Assembly: GCF_025465275.1 (NCBI RefSeq)
Contig: NZ_JAODNK010000027.1
Span: forward strand, 1 to 64,000
DNA length: 64,000 bases
Origin: Nocardia sp.
GTDB taxonomy: Bacteria > Actinomycetota > Actinomycetes > Mycobacteriales > Mycobacteriaceae
Direction: 5' to 3'
The notes under the pieces were generated by a model. It searched no databases. It had not been told where the DNA came from and was given only the letters and a program-made list of their open reading frames with translations. The position numbers and the translations under genes are program-made. Positions 56,883 through 64,000 of this stretch are shown piece after piece. Within the stretch, counting starts at the first letter, position 1. Each line of letters opens with the position of its first letter.

Positions 56883-58481
56883 CTAGCTCAGGTCTACCTG
56901 GGCGACCTTCGCGGCGCCGACGGCCTCGGCGATCGCGGCCTGGACGTCCGCGGGGACCTCCTTGTTGACGCGCAGGACGACGGTGGCGCCGTCCTGATCG
57001 AGGTCCTGGGTCAACTGCGCAGCCAGGATGTCGATGCCGGCCTCGCCGAGCTTGGTGGCGAGACGGCCGAGCTGACCCGGCTTGTCGTCGTACGCCAGCA
57101 CGGCCAGGTTCAGGCCCTCGGCGCGCATATCGTAATTGCGGCCGTTGATGTTCACGATCTTCTGGACCTGATGCGGCTCGGTCAGGGTGCCCGCCACATT
57201 CAGGGTGCTGCCGTCGCCGAATACGGCGCGCAGGTCGACCAGGCTGCGGTGGGTCGGGCTCTCCGACACGGTGGTGACGGTGGCCTCGAGGCCGCGCTCC
57301 TTGGCCAGCGACGGGGCGTTGACGAAGGTGACCGAATCTTCGATGAGGGCGGAGAAGACGCCGCGCAGGGCCGAAAGCTCCAGCACCGCAACATCATTGG
57401 CGGTAAGTTCGCCGCGCACCTGCACCTCGAGGCTGACCGGCAGCTCGGAGGCCAGTGCGCCCAACAGGGCGCCCTGCTTGCGGACGATCTCCAGCCACGG
57501 GGCGACCTCTTCGGACACCGAACCGCCGGTGACGTTCACCGCGCCGGGCACGAACTCACCCGCGAGGGCGAGCTGCACGGACTTGGCGACATCGGTGCCG
57601 GCGCGATCCTGCGCCTCGGAGGTGGAGGCGCCCAGGTGCGGGGTCACCACAACCTGCGGCAGCTCGAAAAGCGGGCTGTCGGTGCAGGGTTCGGTCTCGA
57701 ACACATCCAGACCGGCGGCGCGCACGTGGCCGGAGGTGATGGCATCGGCGAGCGCCTGCTCATCGATCAGACCGCCGCGAGCGGCATTGACGATAATGAC
57801 GCCCTTCTTGGTCTTGGCCAGCGTCTGGGCGTTCAGCATGCCCTTGGTCTCGGGAGTCTTCGGCAGGTGGATCGAGATGAAGTCGGCGCGCTCGAGCACC
57901 TCGTCCAGGGTCAGCAGTTCGATGCCGAGCTGGGCGGCGCGGGCCGGCGAGGTGTAGGGGTCGTACGCGATGATCTTGGTCTCGAAGGCGGCGAGACGCT
58001 GGGCGAACAGCTGGCCGATGCGGCCCAGGCCGATGACGCCGACGGTCTTGCCGAAGATCTCGACACCGTTGAACTTGCTGCGCTGCCAGGTGTGCTCACG
58101 CAGCGTGGCGTCCGCGGCCGGAATCTGGCGGGCGGCGGCCAGCAGCAGCGTGACGGCGTGCTCGGCAGCGGTGTGAATGTTCGAGGTGGGGGCGTTGACG
58201 ACCATGACGCCACGCTCGGTGGCGGCCGGCACATCGACATTGTCGAGGCCGACACCCGCGCGGGCGACGATCTTCAGGTTCTTGCCGGCCTCGAGCACCT
58301 CGGCGTCGACGGTGGTGGCGGAACGCACCAGTAGCGCATCGGCTTCGGGCACAGCGGCGAGCAGCTCGGGGCGGTTGGGACCATCGACCCAACGAACCTC
58401 GACGCCGTCACCGAGTGCGTCGACGGTCGACTGGGCGAGCTTGTCGGCGATCAGAACTACAGGACGGCCTGCTTGGCTCAC
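56883..58481 (-). CDS. serA: D-3-phosphoglycerate dehydrogenase
   Basis: 532 residues. First step of serine synthesis. Substrate and NAD domains with [20 protein letters not shown], catalytic [10 protein letters not shown], the [20 protein letters not shown] region and [15 protein letters not shown]. An intervening domain (about 320-450) and C-terminal ACT domain (about 455-530, [16 protein letters not shown]) make it the long type found in mycobacteria (SerA1). GTG start with AGGAG upstream. Confidence 0.97.
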   Translation of the reverse strand: MSQAGRPVVLIADKLAQSTVDALGDGVEVRWVDGPNRPELLAAVPEADALLVRSATTVDAEVLEAGKNLKIVARAGVGLDNVDVPAATERGVMVVNAPTSNIHTAAEHAVTLLLAAARQIPAADATLREHTWQRSKFNGVEIFGKTVGVIGLGRIGQLFAQRLAAFETKIIAYDPYTSPARAAQLGIELLTLDEVLERADFISIHLPKTPETKGMLNAQTLAKTKKGVIIVNAARGGLIDEQALADAITSGHVRAAGLDVFETEPCTDSPLFELPQVVVTPHLGASTSEAQDRAGTDVAKSVQLALAGEFVPGAVNVTGGSVSEEVAPWLEIVRKQGALLGALASELPVSLEVQVRGELTANDVAVLELSALRGVFSALIEDSVTFVNAPSLAKERGLEATVTTVSESPTHRSLVDLRAVFGDGSTLNVAGTLTEPHQVQKIVNINGRNYDMRAEGLNLAVLAYDDKPGQLGRLATKLGEAGIDILAAQLTQDLDQDGATVVLRVNKEVPADVQAAIAEAVGAAKVAQVDLS

Positions 58482-58555
58482 TGTGGGGTACTCCTGCGGG
58501 AAAGGGATCCGGGATTTACGGGCGCAAGCTTAGTGGGCGACGTTTCTACACGGAA

Positions 58556-58586
58556 AGCCGGTCTCGGAACGACTCCGAGACCGGCT
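58556..58586 (-). terminator. Terminator of the globin operon
   Basis: AGCCGGTCTCGGA (58556-58568), 5-base loop, TCCGAGACCGGCT (58574-58586), 12 bases past the stop of the last globin gene. Confidence 0.88.
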
Positions 58587-58598
58587 CACCAGGTGTGA

Positions 58599-59003
58599 TC
58601 AGGCCGCGGCTTCCTCCGCCGACAGCATGAGCTCGACCACAACGCCGTAGGCGGTGGTCCAGGTCTGCGCCAGCTCGGGCGTCCACTGCTCACCGAGGAA
58701 GTGCTCGAGAGTGGCCAGCAGCGAGGCCCCGGCCGCCGGGTAGTGATCGGCCACCACGCCGAGCCGCGCATGCCGCTGCCCCAGCTGCTGCACGAAAGAC
58801 GGGTCGGCGGAGAGGGTTTCGACATTGGTCACGATCCGGCCGAGTCCGGCCAGGAAACGATCGCGCTGTTCACCCAGGTCTTCGGCGAACATGCCCCGCA
58901 CCTCGGGGTGGCTCTCGAACAGGTGCGCATAGAAATAAGCCACCGCCTCCGGGCCGACCTCACCGACCTGGCTCCAACTCGACTGCAACGCTTCGATATT
59001 CAT
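58599..59003 (-). CDS. Single-domain globin (FHb-type)
   Basis: 134 residues. Haem-binding globin of the flavohemoglobin/Vitreoscilla type: B10 Tyr in YFYAHLF (Y25), proximal F8 His78 in GQRHARLG and HYPAAG at 87-92. It aligns without gaps to the globin domain of the flavohemoprotein at 59700-60896, about 79 of 130 positions identical by my hand count. It has no reductase domain. ATG at 59003 with GGGGGA upstream. Its first 44 bases overlap the end of the DivIVA-domain gene, and a terminator follows. Confidence 0.9.
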   Translation of the reverse strand: MNIEALQSSWSQVGEVGPEAVAYFYAHLFESHPEVRGMFAEDLGEQRDRFLAGLGRIVTNVETLSADPSFVQQLGQRHARLGVVADHYPAAGASLLATLEHFLGEQWTPELAQTWTTAYGVVVELMLSAEEAAA

Positions 59004-59709
59004 CGTGGTATCCCCCACTTCCCTTTCCTGCGTGATCGATTTCCCCGGCCGCATCGGCAGCGCCGGGCATGGGCAGTAGTGCCAGCTTGTCGACCTCTAC
59101 GGAGAGCGTCACGATCATGGCCTGCAATTGGCTGCGCAGCAGTCCGGAATAGGCGCGCAGCTGTTCGTATCGCTGGTCCTCGACGGCCTGGTCGGTGTAC
59201 CGATTGGCGCCGTTCGATCCGGATAGCCTTGCCTGGTAAAGCATTTCGCGATGCTGCTCCCGAGCGACCCGCATCAGATCGCGGGCGTGCTCCTCGGCCT
59301 GACCGATAATGGAGTCTGCGGAGAGCTGTGCGCGATTCAAGATATCGACGGCCTGGGCACTGATGCCCTGCGCATCCCTGGCCATCTCGTCCTGCAGCCG
59401 GGAGATCTCCCAATTGGCATTGGACAGCTGCCGCTGCAGTTCGGCCCGCTCACCCGCGGAGGACATGGTCTGCATCTGCCCCTGCAGCACATCGCATTTC
59501 GCGGACAGTTGCCGATTCTCCCGCTGCAGCCGCATCAGTTCTTCGGAATTGCTGGTGAGCGTCAGCAGACCGTTCTCACGAGCCAACCGCATCATGGTCG
59601 CGCGCACATGTGTAAGGAACAGGTCCACATCGTCCGCGTCGTATCCCCGGCGTCCCAGCCGTGCGCCCTTGAACCGGGCGGATTGAATGTCTTCGGGTGT
59701 CACATCCAT
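58960..59709 (-). CDS. DivIVA-domain coiled-coil protein in globin operon
   Basis: 249 residues. The N-terminus MDVTPEDIQSARFKGARLGR plus GYDADDVDLFLTHV is the DivIVA/Wag31 membrane-binding motif type. A long coiled coil follows (about 60-200; LMRLQRENRQLSAKCDVLQGQM...). The rest is a Gly/Glu-rich tail. DivIVA proteins organise the poles and septa. The start lies 10 bases inside the end of the flavohemoprotein gene, and its end runs 44 bases into the globin gene, so it is the middle cistron of a tightly overlapping operon. Function in this setting unknown. Confidence 0.85.
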   Translation of the reverse strand: MDVTPEDIQSARFKGARLGRRGYDADDVDLFLTHVRATMMRLARENGLLTLTSNSEELMRLQRENRQLSAKCDVLQGQMQTMSSAGERAELQRQLSNANWEISRLQDEMARDAQGISAQAVDILNRAQLSADSIIGQAEEHARDLMRVAREQHREMLYQARLSGSNGANRYTDQAVEDQRYEQLRAYSGLLRSQLQAMIVTLSVEVDKLALLPMPGAADAAGEIDHAGKGSGGYHDEYRSVAVELEPGR

Positions 59710-60896
59710 TGGCCAACCTTGTCGAAGCTGGGCTGCGCGTCGGCCGAACCGGCGGCGTGGTCGGACGCCGGCGCCTGGCCGAACGTCTCGAATCTGATGG
59801 CGTGCCGCGGCATTCCGGCGGCGGTGAGCGCGGAAACGGTGGCGGCGACCATGGTCGGCGAACCGCAGACGAGTGCGGTCGCACCGGTCAGATCGCGACC
59901 ACGCGCGGCCACCGCGCCGACCGTGCCCTGTACGCCGTGGAATCCGGGGTCCTCGGAGACCACGGGGGTGTAGGTGAACCACGGATGCTCGGTGCGGGCC
60001 GTCAAGGCCTCGTCGTCGTAGAGGTTCCACGAGGTGCGAACACCGTGGAACAGGTGCACGCGCGGCGCGTAACCGCCGCGCTGCACTTGTTCGCCGACCC
60101 GATCGAGCACCGCCCGCAGTGGGGCGAGCCCGGATCCGCCCGCGATGAGCAGCAGATTGTCGACCGCCTGCGGCGGGATGACGAACGCGGTGCCGACCGG
60201 TGAACCCAGCCGAATCCGGTCACCCGGCCGCACGGATCGCGCGAAGGTCGCGCTCACCTCACCGCCGTCGACGACCTGTACGTGGATATCGAAGGTGCCG
60301 TCCGGTCGCGGCGAGTTGGCCGGCGAGAAGTAGCGCCACAGCCGCGGGCGCTGCGGAATCTCGATGGCGAGCGACTGGCCCGCCTCGTAGATGTAGGGCT
60401 GCAGCGGCCGCACGGTGTGCACGGTGACGTCGATGCTGCGTTTTTCGGTGGCGACAATGTCCGCGTCCCACCACGCAGGCTGGCCGTCGACCTGTTCGGC
60501 CTGCTCGGCCGCGGCGATCATAATGCCCGCGACCGCCTGATACGCGTCGGCCCAGGTCTGCGCCAGCTCATCGGTCCAGCGCGGACCGTGGAAATGGGCC
60601 AGGGTGGCCAGCAGTGATCCCCCGGCCGCCGGGTAGTGGGCGGCAACCGCACCGAAGCGGCGATGGTCGCGGCCCAACTGGGCCACGAACTCCGGATCAG
60701 CGGCGAGGGTTTCGACATTGCTGACAATGCGCCCGAGGGCGGCGAAGAACTTGCTGCGCTGGGTGGTCATCCGGATCGGGAACATGTCCCGGACCTCGGG
60801 ATGCGCGAGAAACAGGTGCGCATAGAAGTATTGGATGGCTTCGTCACCGGCACGTTCGACGAGACGCCAACTGGCCCGCAGCGCATCGACATTCAT
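59700..60896 (-). CDS. Flavohemoprotein (globin + FAD/NAD reductase)
   Basis: 398 residues. Globin domain (1-130; Y25, proximal His78, HYPAAG 87-92), FAD-binding domain (about 150-240, RYFSPANSP at 188-196) and NAD-binding domain (250-370, IAGGSGLAPL and VCGSPTMV). Flavohemoglobins detoxify NO by dioxygenation or reduce oxygen. Here RYFS replaces the RQYS of the best-known type, and the E7 region lacks an obvious Gln, so activity may differ. First gene of a three-cistron operon with the DivIVA-domain protein and a globin. Confidence 0.9.
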   Translation of the reverse strand: MNVDALRASWRLVERAGDEAIQYFYAHLFLAHPEVRDMFPIRMTTQRSKFFAALGRIVSNVETLAADPEFVAQLGRDHRRFGAVAAHYPAAGGSLLATLAHFHGPRWTDELAQTWADAYQAVAGIMIAAAEQAEQVDGQPAWWDADIVATEKRSIDVTVHTVRPLQPYIYEAGQSLAIEIPQRPRLWRYFSPANSPRPDGTFDIHVQVVDGGEVSATFARSVRPGDRIRLGSPVGTAFVIPPQAVDNLLLIAGGSGLAPLRAVLDRVGEQVQRGGYAPRVHLFHGVRTSWNLYDDEALTARTEHPWFTYTPVVSEDPGFHGVQGTVGAVAARGRDLTGATALVCGSPTMVAATVSALTAAGMPRHAIRFETFGQAPASDHAAGSADAQPSFDKVGQWM

Positions 60897-61172
60897 CTAT
60901 GCCGCACCAGCCGAGGCCCGTCGCACGGCGACAGATCCTGAATCATCAACACTCCACACTTCCCGGGGTGCGGCGATAGCTGCTGTCAGCAGCACCGCTT
61001 GCCCTGGACGACCGTCCGAACATCGGTCAACTTAGGGCATGGTGTGGGCGCTGTCGAAGCGAGCAAAAACCGCTCCGACCAGCAATTCATTCGCAATCCA
61101 CGAGCGGTGCGACGGGGGCCACACGCCGCGGCGCGCAGGCATACTCGTTGTGGAATTCATTTGAATACAGCG
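60897..61172. other. Upstream region of the flavohemoprotein operon
   Basis: 276 bases with no gene. It must hold the promoter of the globin operon on the minus strand. TGTCAGCAGCACC near 60982 and GGTCAACTTAGGGC near 61023 are moderately AT-rich patches; no known NO-sensor site was recognised. Confidence 0.4.
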
Positions 61173-61213
61173 AAAGGCCGACCTCAGGGCTGCGAAACCC
61201 GAGGTCGGCCTTT
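61173..61213 (-). terminator. Rho-independent terminator of the small repeat peptide gene
   Basis: AAAGGCCGACCTC (61173-61185) pairs with GAGGTCGGCCTTT (61201-61213), with further GGG/CCC pairing. A- and U-runs are present; on the minus strand it is 19 bases past the peptide stop. Confidence 0.88.
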
Positions 61214-61232
61214 GAGCTGTGAAACGGCGGGA

Positions 61233-61349
61233 TTACGCGCCGAAAGAGCCGGTGAACAGCGTGTTCAGGATGCCGTGCAGCGCGGCGGAGCCGGTGCTGA
61301 ACAGGCCGTCGAGAGCAGCGGAACCGGTGTCGATGATAACGGGGATCAT
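61233..61349 (-). CDS. 38-residue hydrophobic repeat peptide
   Basis: Begins MIPVIIDTGSAALDGLF and continues STGSAALHGILNTLFTGSFGA: two in-register copies of TGSAAL(D/H)G(L/I)(F/L). Supported as a real gene by GAGAGG 8 bases before the ATG and by a dedicated terminator. Hydrophobic and amphipathic; no signal cleavage site is obvious. Unknown function; could be a membrane-active or secreted peptide. Confidence 0.6.
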   Translation of the reverse strand: MIPVIIDTGSAALDGLFSTGSAALHGILNTLFTGSFGA

Positions 61350-61577
61350 GGAATAACCTCTCGTGAATCTCAAATTAACTTCGAACGCTGACCATATCGG
61401 CGGCCATTTCACGCCCGTTACGGGGGATAAGCAGTATGTGATGGGGGTCACTGATTAACTGGACGGTGGTCCAGATCACACTCACGGTCAATTCTCTCCT
61501 ATAACGGGCAAATCACGCCCCTATTTCAGGGGGCATGACGGCTCCGAAATCCCGTGGACCAGCACGGCTTCCGCCGC

Positions 61578-61591
61578 TAACGTCTCCGTCC
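61578..61591 (+). promoter_or_regulatory. Possible leaderless promoter -10 of the nucleotidyltransferase gene
   Basis: TAACGT at 61578-61583 followed 8 bases later by the ATG at 61592, with no ribosome site in between. This supports transcription starting near the ATG. Confidence 0.45.
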
Positions 61592-62395
61592 ATGACCTTG
61601 CGTTCGATCCCCTCCTCCATGGACCCGGCAGTGGTCGCGACGATCGACGGCGAGCTGGCCCGGATCGAGCGCGAACACCGCGTCACCGTGCGTCTCGCCA
61701 TCGAAAGTGGTAGCCGGGCCTGGGGTTTCCCGTCTCCCGACTCCGACTACGACTGCCGGTTCGTCTACGTCGGCCACCTGGACGACTATCTGACGCCCTG
61801 GCCCGGCCGCGATGTCATCGAGACCCCGCTGATCGGCCTGCTGGACGTCAACGGCTGGGATCTGGTGAAGGCGCTGCGCCTGCTGGTGCGCGGGAACGCG
61901 GTGCTGATCGAATGGCTCATGTCACCGATCGTGTACAGCGGTGATCCGCAATTCCTGCAGGAATTGCGCGATCTCGCGGGTGCTGTCGCCGACCGGGATC
62001 GGGTGGCGCGGCACTATCTGCACCTGGGTGGCCGGCAGTGGCGACTATTCGATGAGAGCCGGTCGCTGAAGAAGGTGTTCTATTCGCTGCGCCCGGCCAT
62101 GGCATTGCGCTGGCTGCACGAACACCCTGATAAAGCAGTGGCTCCTATGCATTTGCCAACACTGCTCGACGAATGCGAATTGTCAACCGAATTCGTCGAA
62201 TCGGTTGCCGAACTGACGGAATTGAAATCGCGCACCCGGGAAATGGGTAGCGGAGGTGTCCCGGCGCCGATCGCCGACTTCATCGCCGCCGAGTTCGAAC
62301 GAGCCGCAGCGGAGTTCACCGGGAACGAGCCGGCATACCGCGAGCGGGCCCAGGCGCTGGCCGCCGACTTCTTCAGAAGCCAGCTGCTGCGATGA
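61592..62395 (+). CDS. Nucleotidyltransferase-fold protein (RlaP/YcgL-like)
   Basis: 267 residues. The Pol-beta superfamily motif is [22 protein letters not shown] (GS-x10-SDxDxR type). Next come a [25 protein letters not shown] segment and a helical C-terminus. This is the RlaP family, named for an RNA-repair-linked phage protein; no RtcB or RNA ligase is nearby. The ATG at 61592 is taken because a leaderless -10 precedes it; ATG 61535 and 61619 are alternatives. Its end overlaps the convergent cold-shock gene by 23 bases. Confidence 0.85.
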   Translation: MTLRSIPSSMDPAVVATIDGELARIEREHRVTVRLAIESGSRAWGFPSPDSDYDCRFVYVGHLDDYLTPWPGRDVIETPLIGLLDVNGWDLVKALRLLVRGNAVLIEWLMSPIVYSGDPQFLQELRDLAGAVADRDRVARHYLHLGGRQWRLFDESRSLKKVFYSLRPAMALRWLHEHPDKAVAPMHLPTLLDECELSTEFVESVAELTELKSRTREMGSGGVPAPIADFIAAEFERAAAEFTGNEPAYRERAQALAADFFRSQLLR

Positions 62396-62588
62396 CCCGC
62401 ACGACCACGGCCTCGGGCCCCGGCTTGGTCCGGCGCACCTCGAACTCGACCCGCTGACCCTCCAGCAGTGAGCGGAAACCGGCGCCTTCGACGGCGGTGT
62501 ACTCCACGAACACATCGGGACCACCGTCGTCCGGGCTGATGAAGCCGAAGCCCTTCTCGCTGTCGAACCATTTCACAGTGCCGTGCAC
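62373..62588 (-). CDS. Cold-shock domain protein
   Basis: 71 residues. [19 protein letters not shown] contains RNP1 (KGFGFI) and is followed by RNP2 (VFVEY). Single-strand nucleic-acid-binding CspB-like chaperone. Start GTG at 62588 (first residue read as Met) with GGGGA upstream. The tail [17 protein letters not shown] is slightly different from the usual CspA type. Convergent with the nucleotidyltransferase gene, overlapping by 23 bases. Confidence 0.88.
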   Translation of the reverse strand: MHGTVKWFDSEKGFGFISPDDGGPDVFVEYTAVEGAGFRSLLEGQRVEFEVRRTKPGPEAVVVRVIAAAGF

Positions 62589-62750
62589 CAATATCCCCAA
62601 ACCTTCTCGAACGCCGGGACAAACGGGGCGACGTCCCCACGCGCGCCGCGTCCATGGTGTCACGGCAACCATTGCGGCGTGCACGCGCCCGCGGCACGAA
62701 CGCCGGGCACCGCAGCCCGTGGCGGCGTCCGGAACCACACACCCATGTCG
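62589..62750. other. Upstream region of the cold-shock gene
   Basis: No gene seen. It should hold the cold-shock promoter and leader. Confidence 0.4.
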
Positions 62751-62817
62751 GCACAGCCTTGGTCGGCACCACACAGTCGCTGCACGGGCTGTGAAGCGTC
62801 GACAGGCGCTGTGCGGT
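62751..62817. repeat. 67-base repeat, copy 1
   Basis: Begins GCACAGCCTTGGTCGGCACC and ends GACAGGCGCTGTGCGGT. Almost identical to 62832-62898. The two ends of the unit (GCACAGC and GCTGTGC) can pair, so each copy can fold into a hairpin. Confidence 0.88.
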
Positions 62818-62831
62818 CGGGACACAAGACC

Positions 62832-62898
62832 GCACAGCCTTGGTCGGCACCGCACAATTCCTGCACGGGCGGTGAAACGTCGACAGGCGCTGTGCGGT
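62832..62898. repeat. 67-base repeat, copy 2
   Basis: Period 81 bases to copy 1. Differs at a few positions in the middle (for example GCACAATTCC where copy 1 has ACACAGTCGC). Ends 12 bases before the stop codon of the next gene. Confidence 0.88.
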
Positions 62899-62909
62899 GC
62901 GGGACAGGG

Positions 62910-64000
62910 TCATCCGGCACGGGCGGTGCCGTTCTCCTCGTCGGATCCGCGCATGGAGTAGACGCGGTCGAGGAAGTCGCGGTGGGCGCGGAGGGTGGCG
63001 TCCAGGAGTTCGCGCCAGGTGCGGCGGTCCACGCGCTGGTCGCTCATCAGGGACGAGAGGGCGGCGGGGCCGAGACGGTCTATGTGATCCACGATGAAAG
63101 TCAGTCGGCGGCGCGGGAATTGGGCGCCGATGCGCGGATTCTCGTCTAGGAAGCGGTCCAGTTCATAGAGGTAGTTGACGGCGCGGTTGTACTCCTCGTC
63201 GGTGAGGTGATAGTCCATCCGCTTGATCTCCACGATCCAGAGCTCGCCCGAATCGTGCAGCAGGACGAAGTCGGGTTCGCGCCGCTCACTGCCGATGGCT
63301 GAGGTGAGCAGTGTGGTCCCGAACTTCTGGGCGTACCAGCGCTCGAAGCTGGCCCGGACGCGTTTGAGGGATTCGTTCATGCCCAGCGGCGTCCACTCCG
63401 GTGCGAGCAGCCAGGGCGCTCGTTCGATCAGCTCCTGGAAGGGGCGTTCCAGGGAGCGGCGATCGTCGATGAGGGCGCTCAGCCGCTCCACCACGGCCAC
63501 CCGTTCACTGGCGATCTGGCCGAGCGAGTAGACCTCGGCGACCCGAGCCCGTTCGAACAGGGCCACAACGATATCCATCTCGGGCTCGGCGTCCTCCGCG
63601 ATCTCCCGGAGCGTCTCCAGCAGGCTGCGCTGCGGCCCGAGCGACAGGGCCAGGCGCACCATATTCTCGATATGCGCCGGATCGTCGAGGGAGGCACGGT
63701 CCTTGTGTGTCACCAGGATTCGCGCGGCATCGATCACCGAATCACGAAACAGCCTGTCCCCCGGTGCGATTGCCTCCAGTGTCTCGCGAATGCGGGAGCG
63801 TTCGACGAACTCCTCCCACACCCGGCGGCGAATGGATTTCTCACCGACCCTGCCGATCTCCTTGATCAAGGCCTGACCCCATTGCGCGAGCGCCTCACCG
63901 CGCGGGGAGTTCCACATGATGTCCTGGCGGTCGGAGCGGACCAGATCCTCTTCATCGTCGAGCCAGTCCACATGGACCGCGCCGACCAGGTAGGAGCGCA
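62910..64000 (-). CDS. Probable GHKL ATPase with C-terminal PD-(D/E)xK nuclease domain, 3' part
   Basis: The reading frame is open to the right edge, so the N-terminus lies beyond the window. At the edge, codons read RSYLVGAVHVDWLDDEEDLV, then SDRQDIMWNSPRGEALAQW, a sequence typical of the end of Hsp90/MORC-like GHKL ATPase modules. The C-terminal part has a DUF4263/Shedu-like nuclease core: LERPFQELIERAPWLLAPEW, EPDFVLLHD, then WIVEIKRMDYHL (D and ExK), with a helical region after it. Proteins with this pairing occur as single-gene defence candidates. A GTG at 63971 would give 353 residues but is probably internal. Confidence 0.7.
   Translation of the reverse strand, partial: RSYLVGAVHVDWLDDEEDLVRSDRQDIMWNSPRGEALAQWGQALIKEIGRVGEKSIRRRVWEEFVERSRIRETLEAIAPGDRLFRDSVIDAARILVTHKDRASLDDPAHIENMVRLALSLGPQRSLLETLREIAEDAEPEMDIVVALFERARVAEVYSLGQIASERVAVVERLSALIDDRRSLERPFQELIERAPWLLAPEWTPLGMNESLKRVRASFERWYAQKFGTTLLTSAIGSERREPDFVLLHDSGELWIVEIKRMDYHLTDEEYNRAVNYLYELDRFLDENPRIGAQFPRRRLTFIVDHIDRLGPAALSSLMSDQRVDRRTWRELLDATLRAHRDFLDRVYSMRGSDEENGTARAG

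Noticed and set aside
63969..63971. GTG start of a complete 353-codon gene at the right edge
   Set aside because: Codons upstream to position 64000 stay open and read as conserved family sequence (RSYLVGAVH), so the gene extends beyond the window.

Overview
The window reads as a high-GC actinobacterial chromosome of the mycolate-producing group, most like Nocardia or a close relative. Evidence: codon bias, GTG/TTG starts, a HupB with a long PAKK-type tail, a SepIVA homologue, CofC (coenzyme F420 synthesis), an F420/FMN-type PPOX protein, and a gene order that from memory matches the Mycobacterium tuberculosis Rv2922A-Rv2927c and Rv2965c-Rv2996c regions. No replication origin, rRNA, prophage, transposase or CRISPR array was seen.

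Layout. 1-3.9 kb: the 3' part of kdpD, kdpE and a convergent cytochrome P450. 3.9-6.4 kb: a repeat-rich block with a long inverted repeat and a 13E12-type DUF222/HNH gene. 6.6-10.8 kb: a HAD phosphatase, OsmC, acylphosphatase and an operon of a DUF1190 membrane protein, a glutathionylspermidine-synthase-like ATP-grasp ligase and a DUF350 membrane protein. 10.8-14.8 kb: a RibD-C reductase, then mutM, rnc, rpmF, yceD (DUF177) and sepIVA on the minus strand. 15-17 kb: a GtrA protein and an AbiEi/DUF559 protein. 17.1-21.8 kb: coaD, rsmD and pyc. 22.1-24.8 kb: cobalamin-riboswitch-controlled metE. 24.9-30.3 kb: an MFS carrier, DUF1737, an IclR regulator, DUF445 and a RamB/PrpR-type regulator. 30.3-46.1 kb: recG, a FakA/DAK2 protein, rpmB, GNAT, a small secreted protein, ung, thiL, DUF3515, ddl, gpsA, cofC, ppk1 and mutT1. 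46.4-58.5 kb: hupB, leuD, leuC with a divergent IclR regulator (LtbR/NdgR type), a PPOX protein, tRNA-Glu, tRNA-Gln, gltX, an FAH-fold hydrolase, an MFS carrier, leuB and serA. 58.6-60.9 kb: an overlapping operon of flavohemoprotein, DivIVA-domain coiled-coil protein and single-domain globin. 61.2-64 kb: a 38-residue repeat peptide, an RlaP-type nucleotidyltransferase, a cold-shock protein and the 3' part of a probable GHKL-ATPase/PD-(D/E)xK nuclease gene that runs off the window.

Themes. Much of the core is housekeeping: DNA repair (mutM, ung, recG, mutT1), ribosome parts, leucine and serine synthesis, CoA, thiamine and F420 cofactors, and polyphosphate. Accessory genes are inserted between conserved blocks. 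Several intergenic regions (about 4.3, 30.3, 50.1 and 62.8 kb) carry related repeats with a CCG(A/C)ACAGC core, which may be a dispersed repeat family of this genome. The least explained items are the globin-DivIVA-globin operon, the edge-truncated ATPase/nuclease, the long inverted repeat beside the HNH gene, the DUF1190-ligase-DUF350 operon and the small repeat peptide at 61.2 kb.
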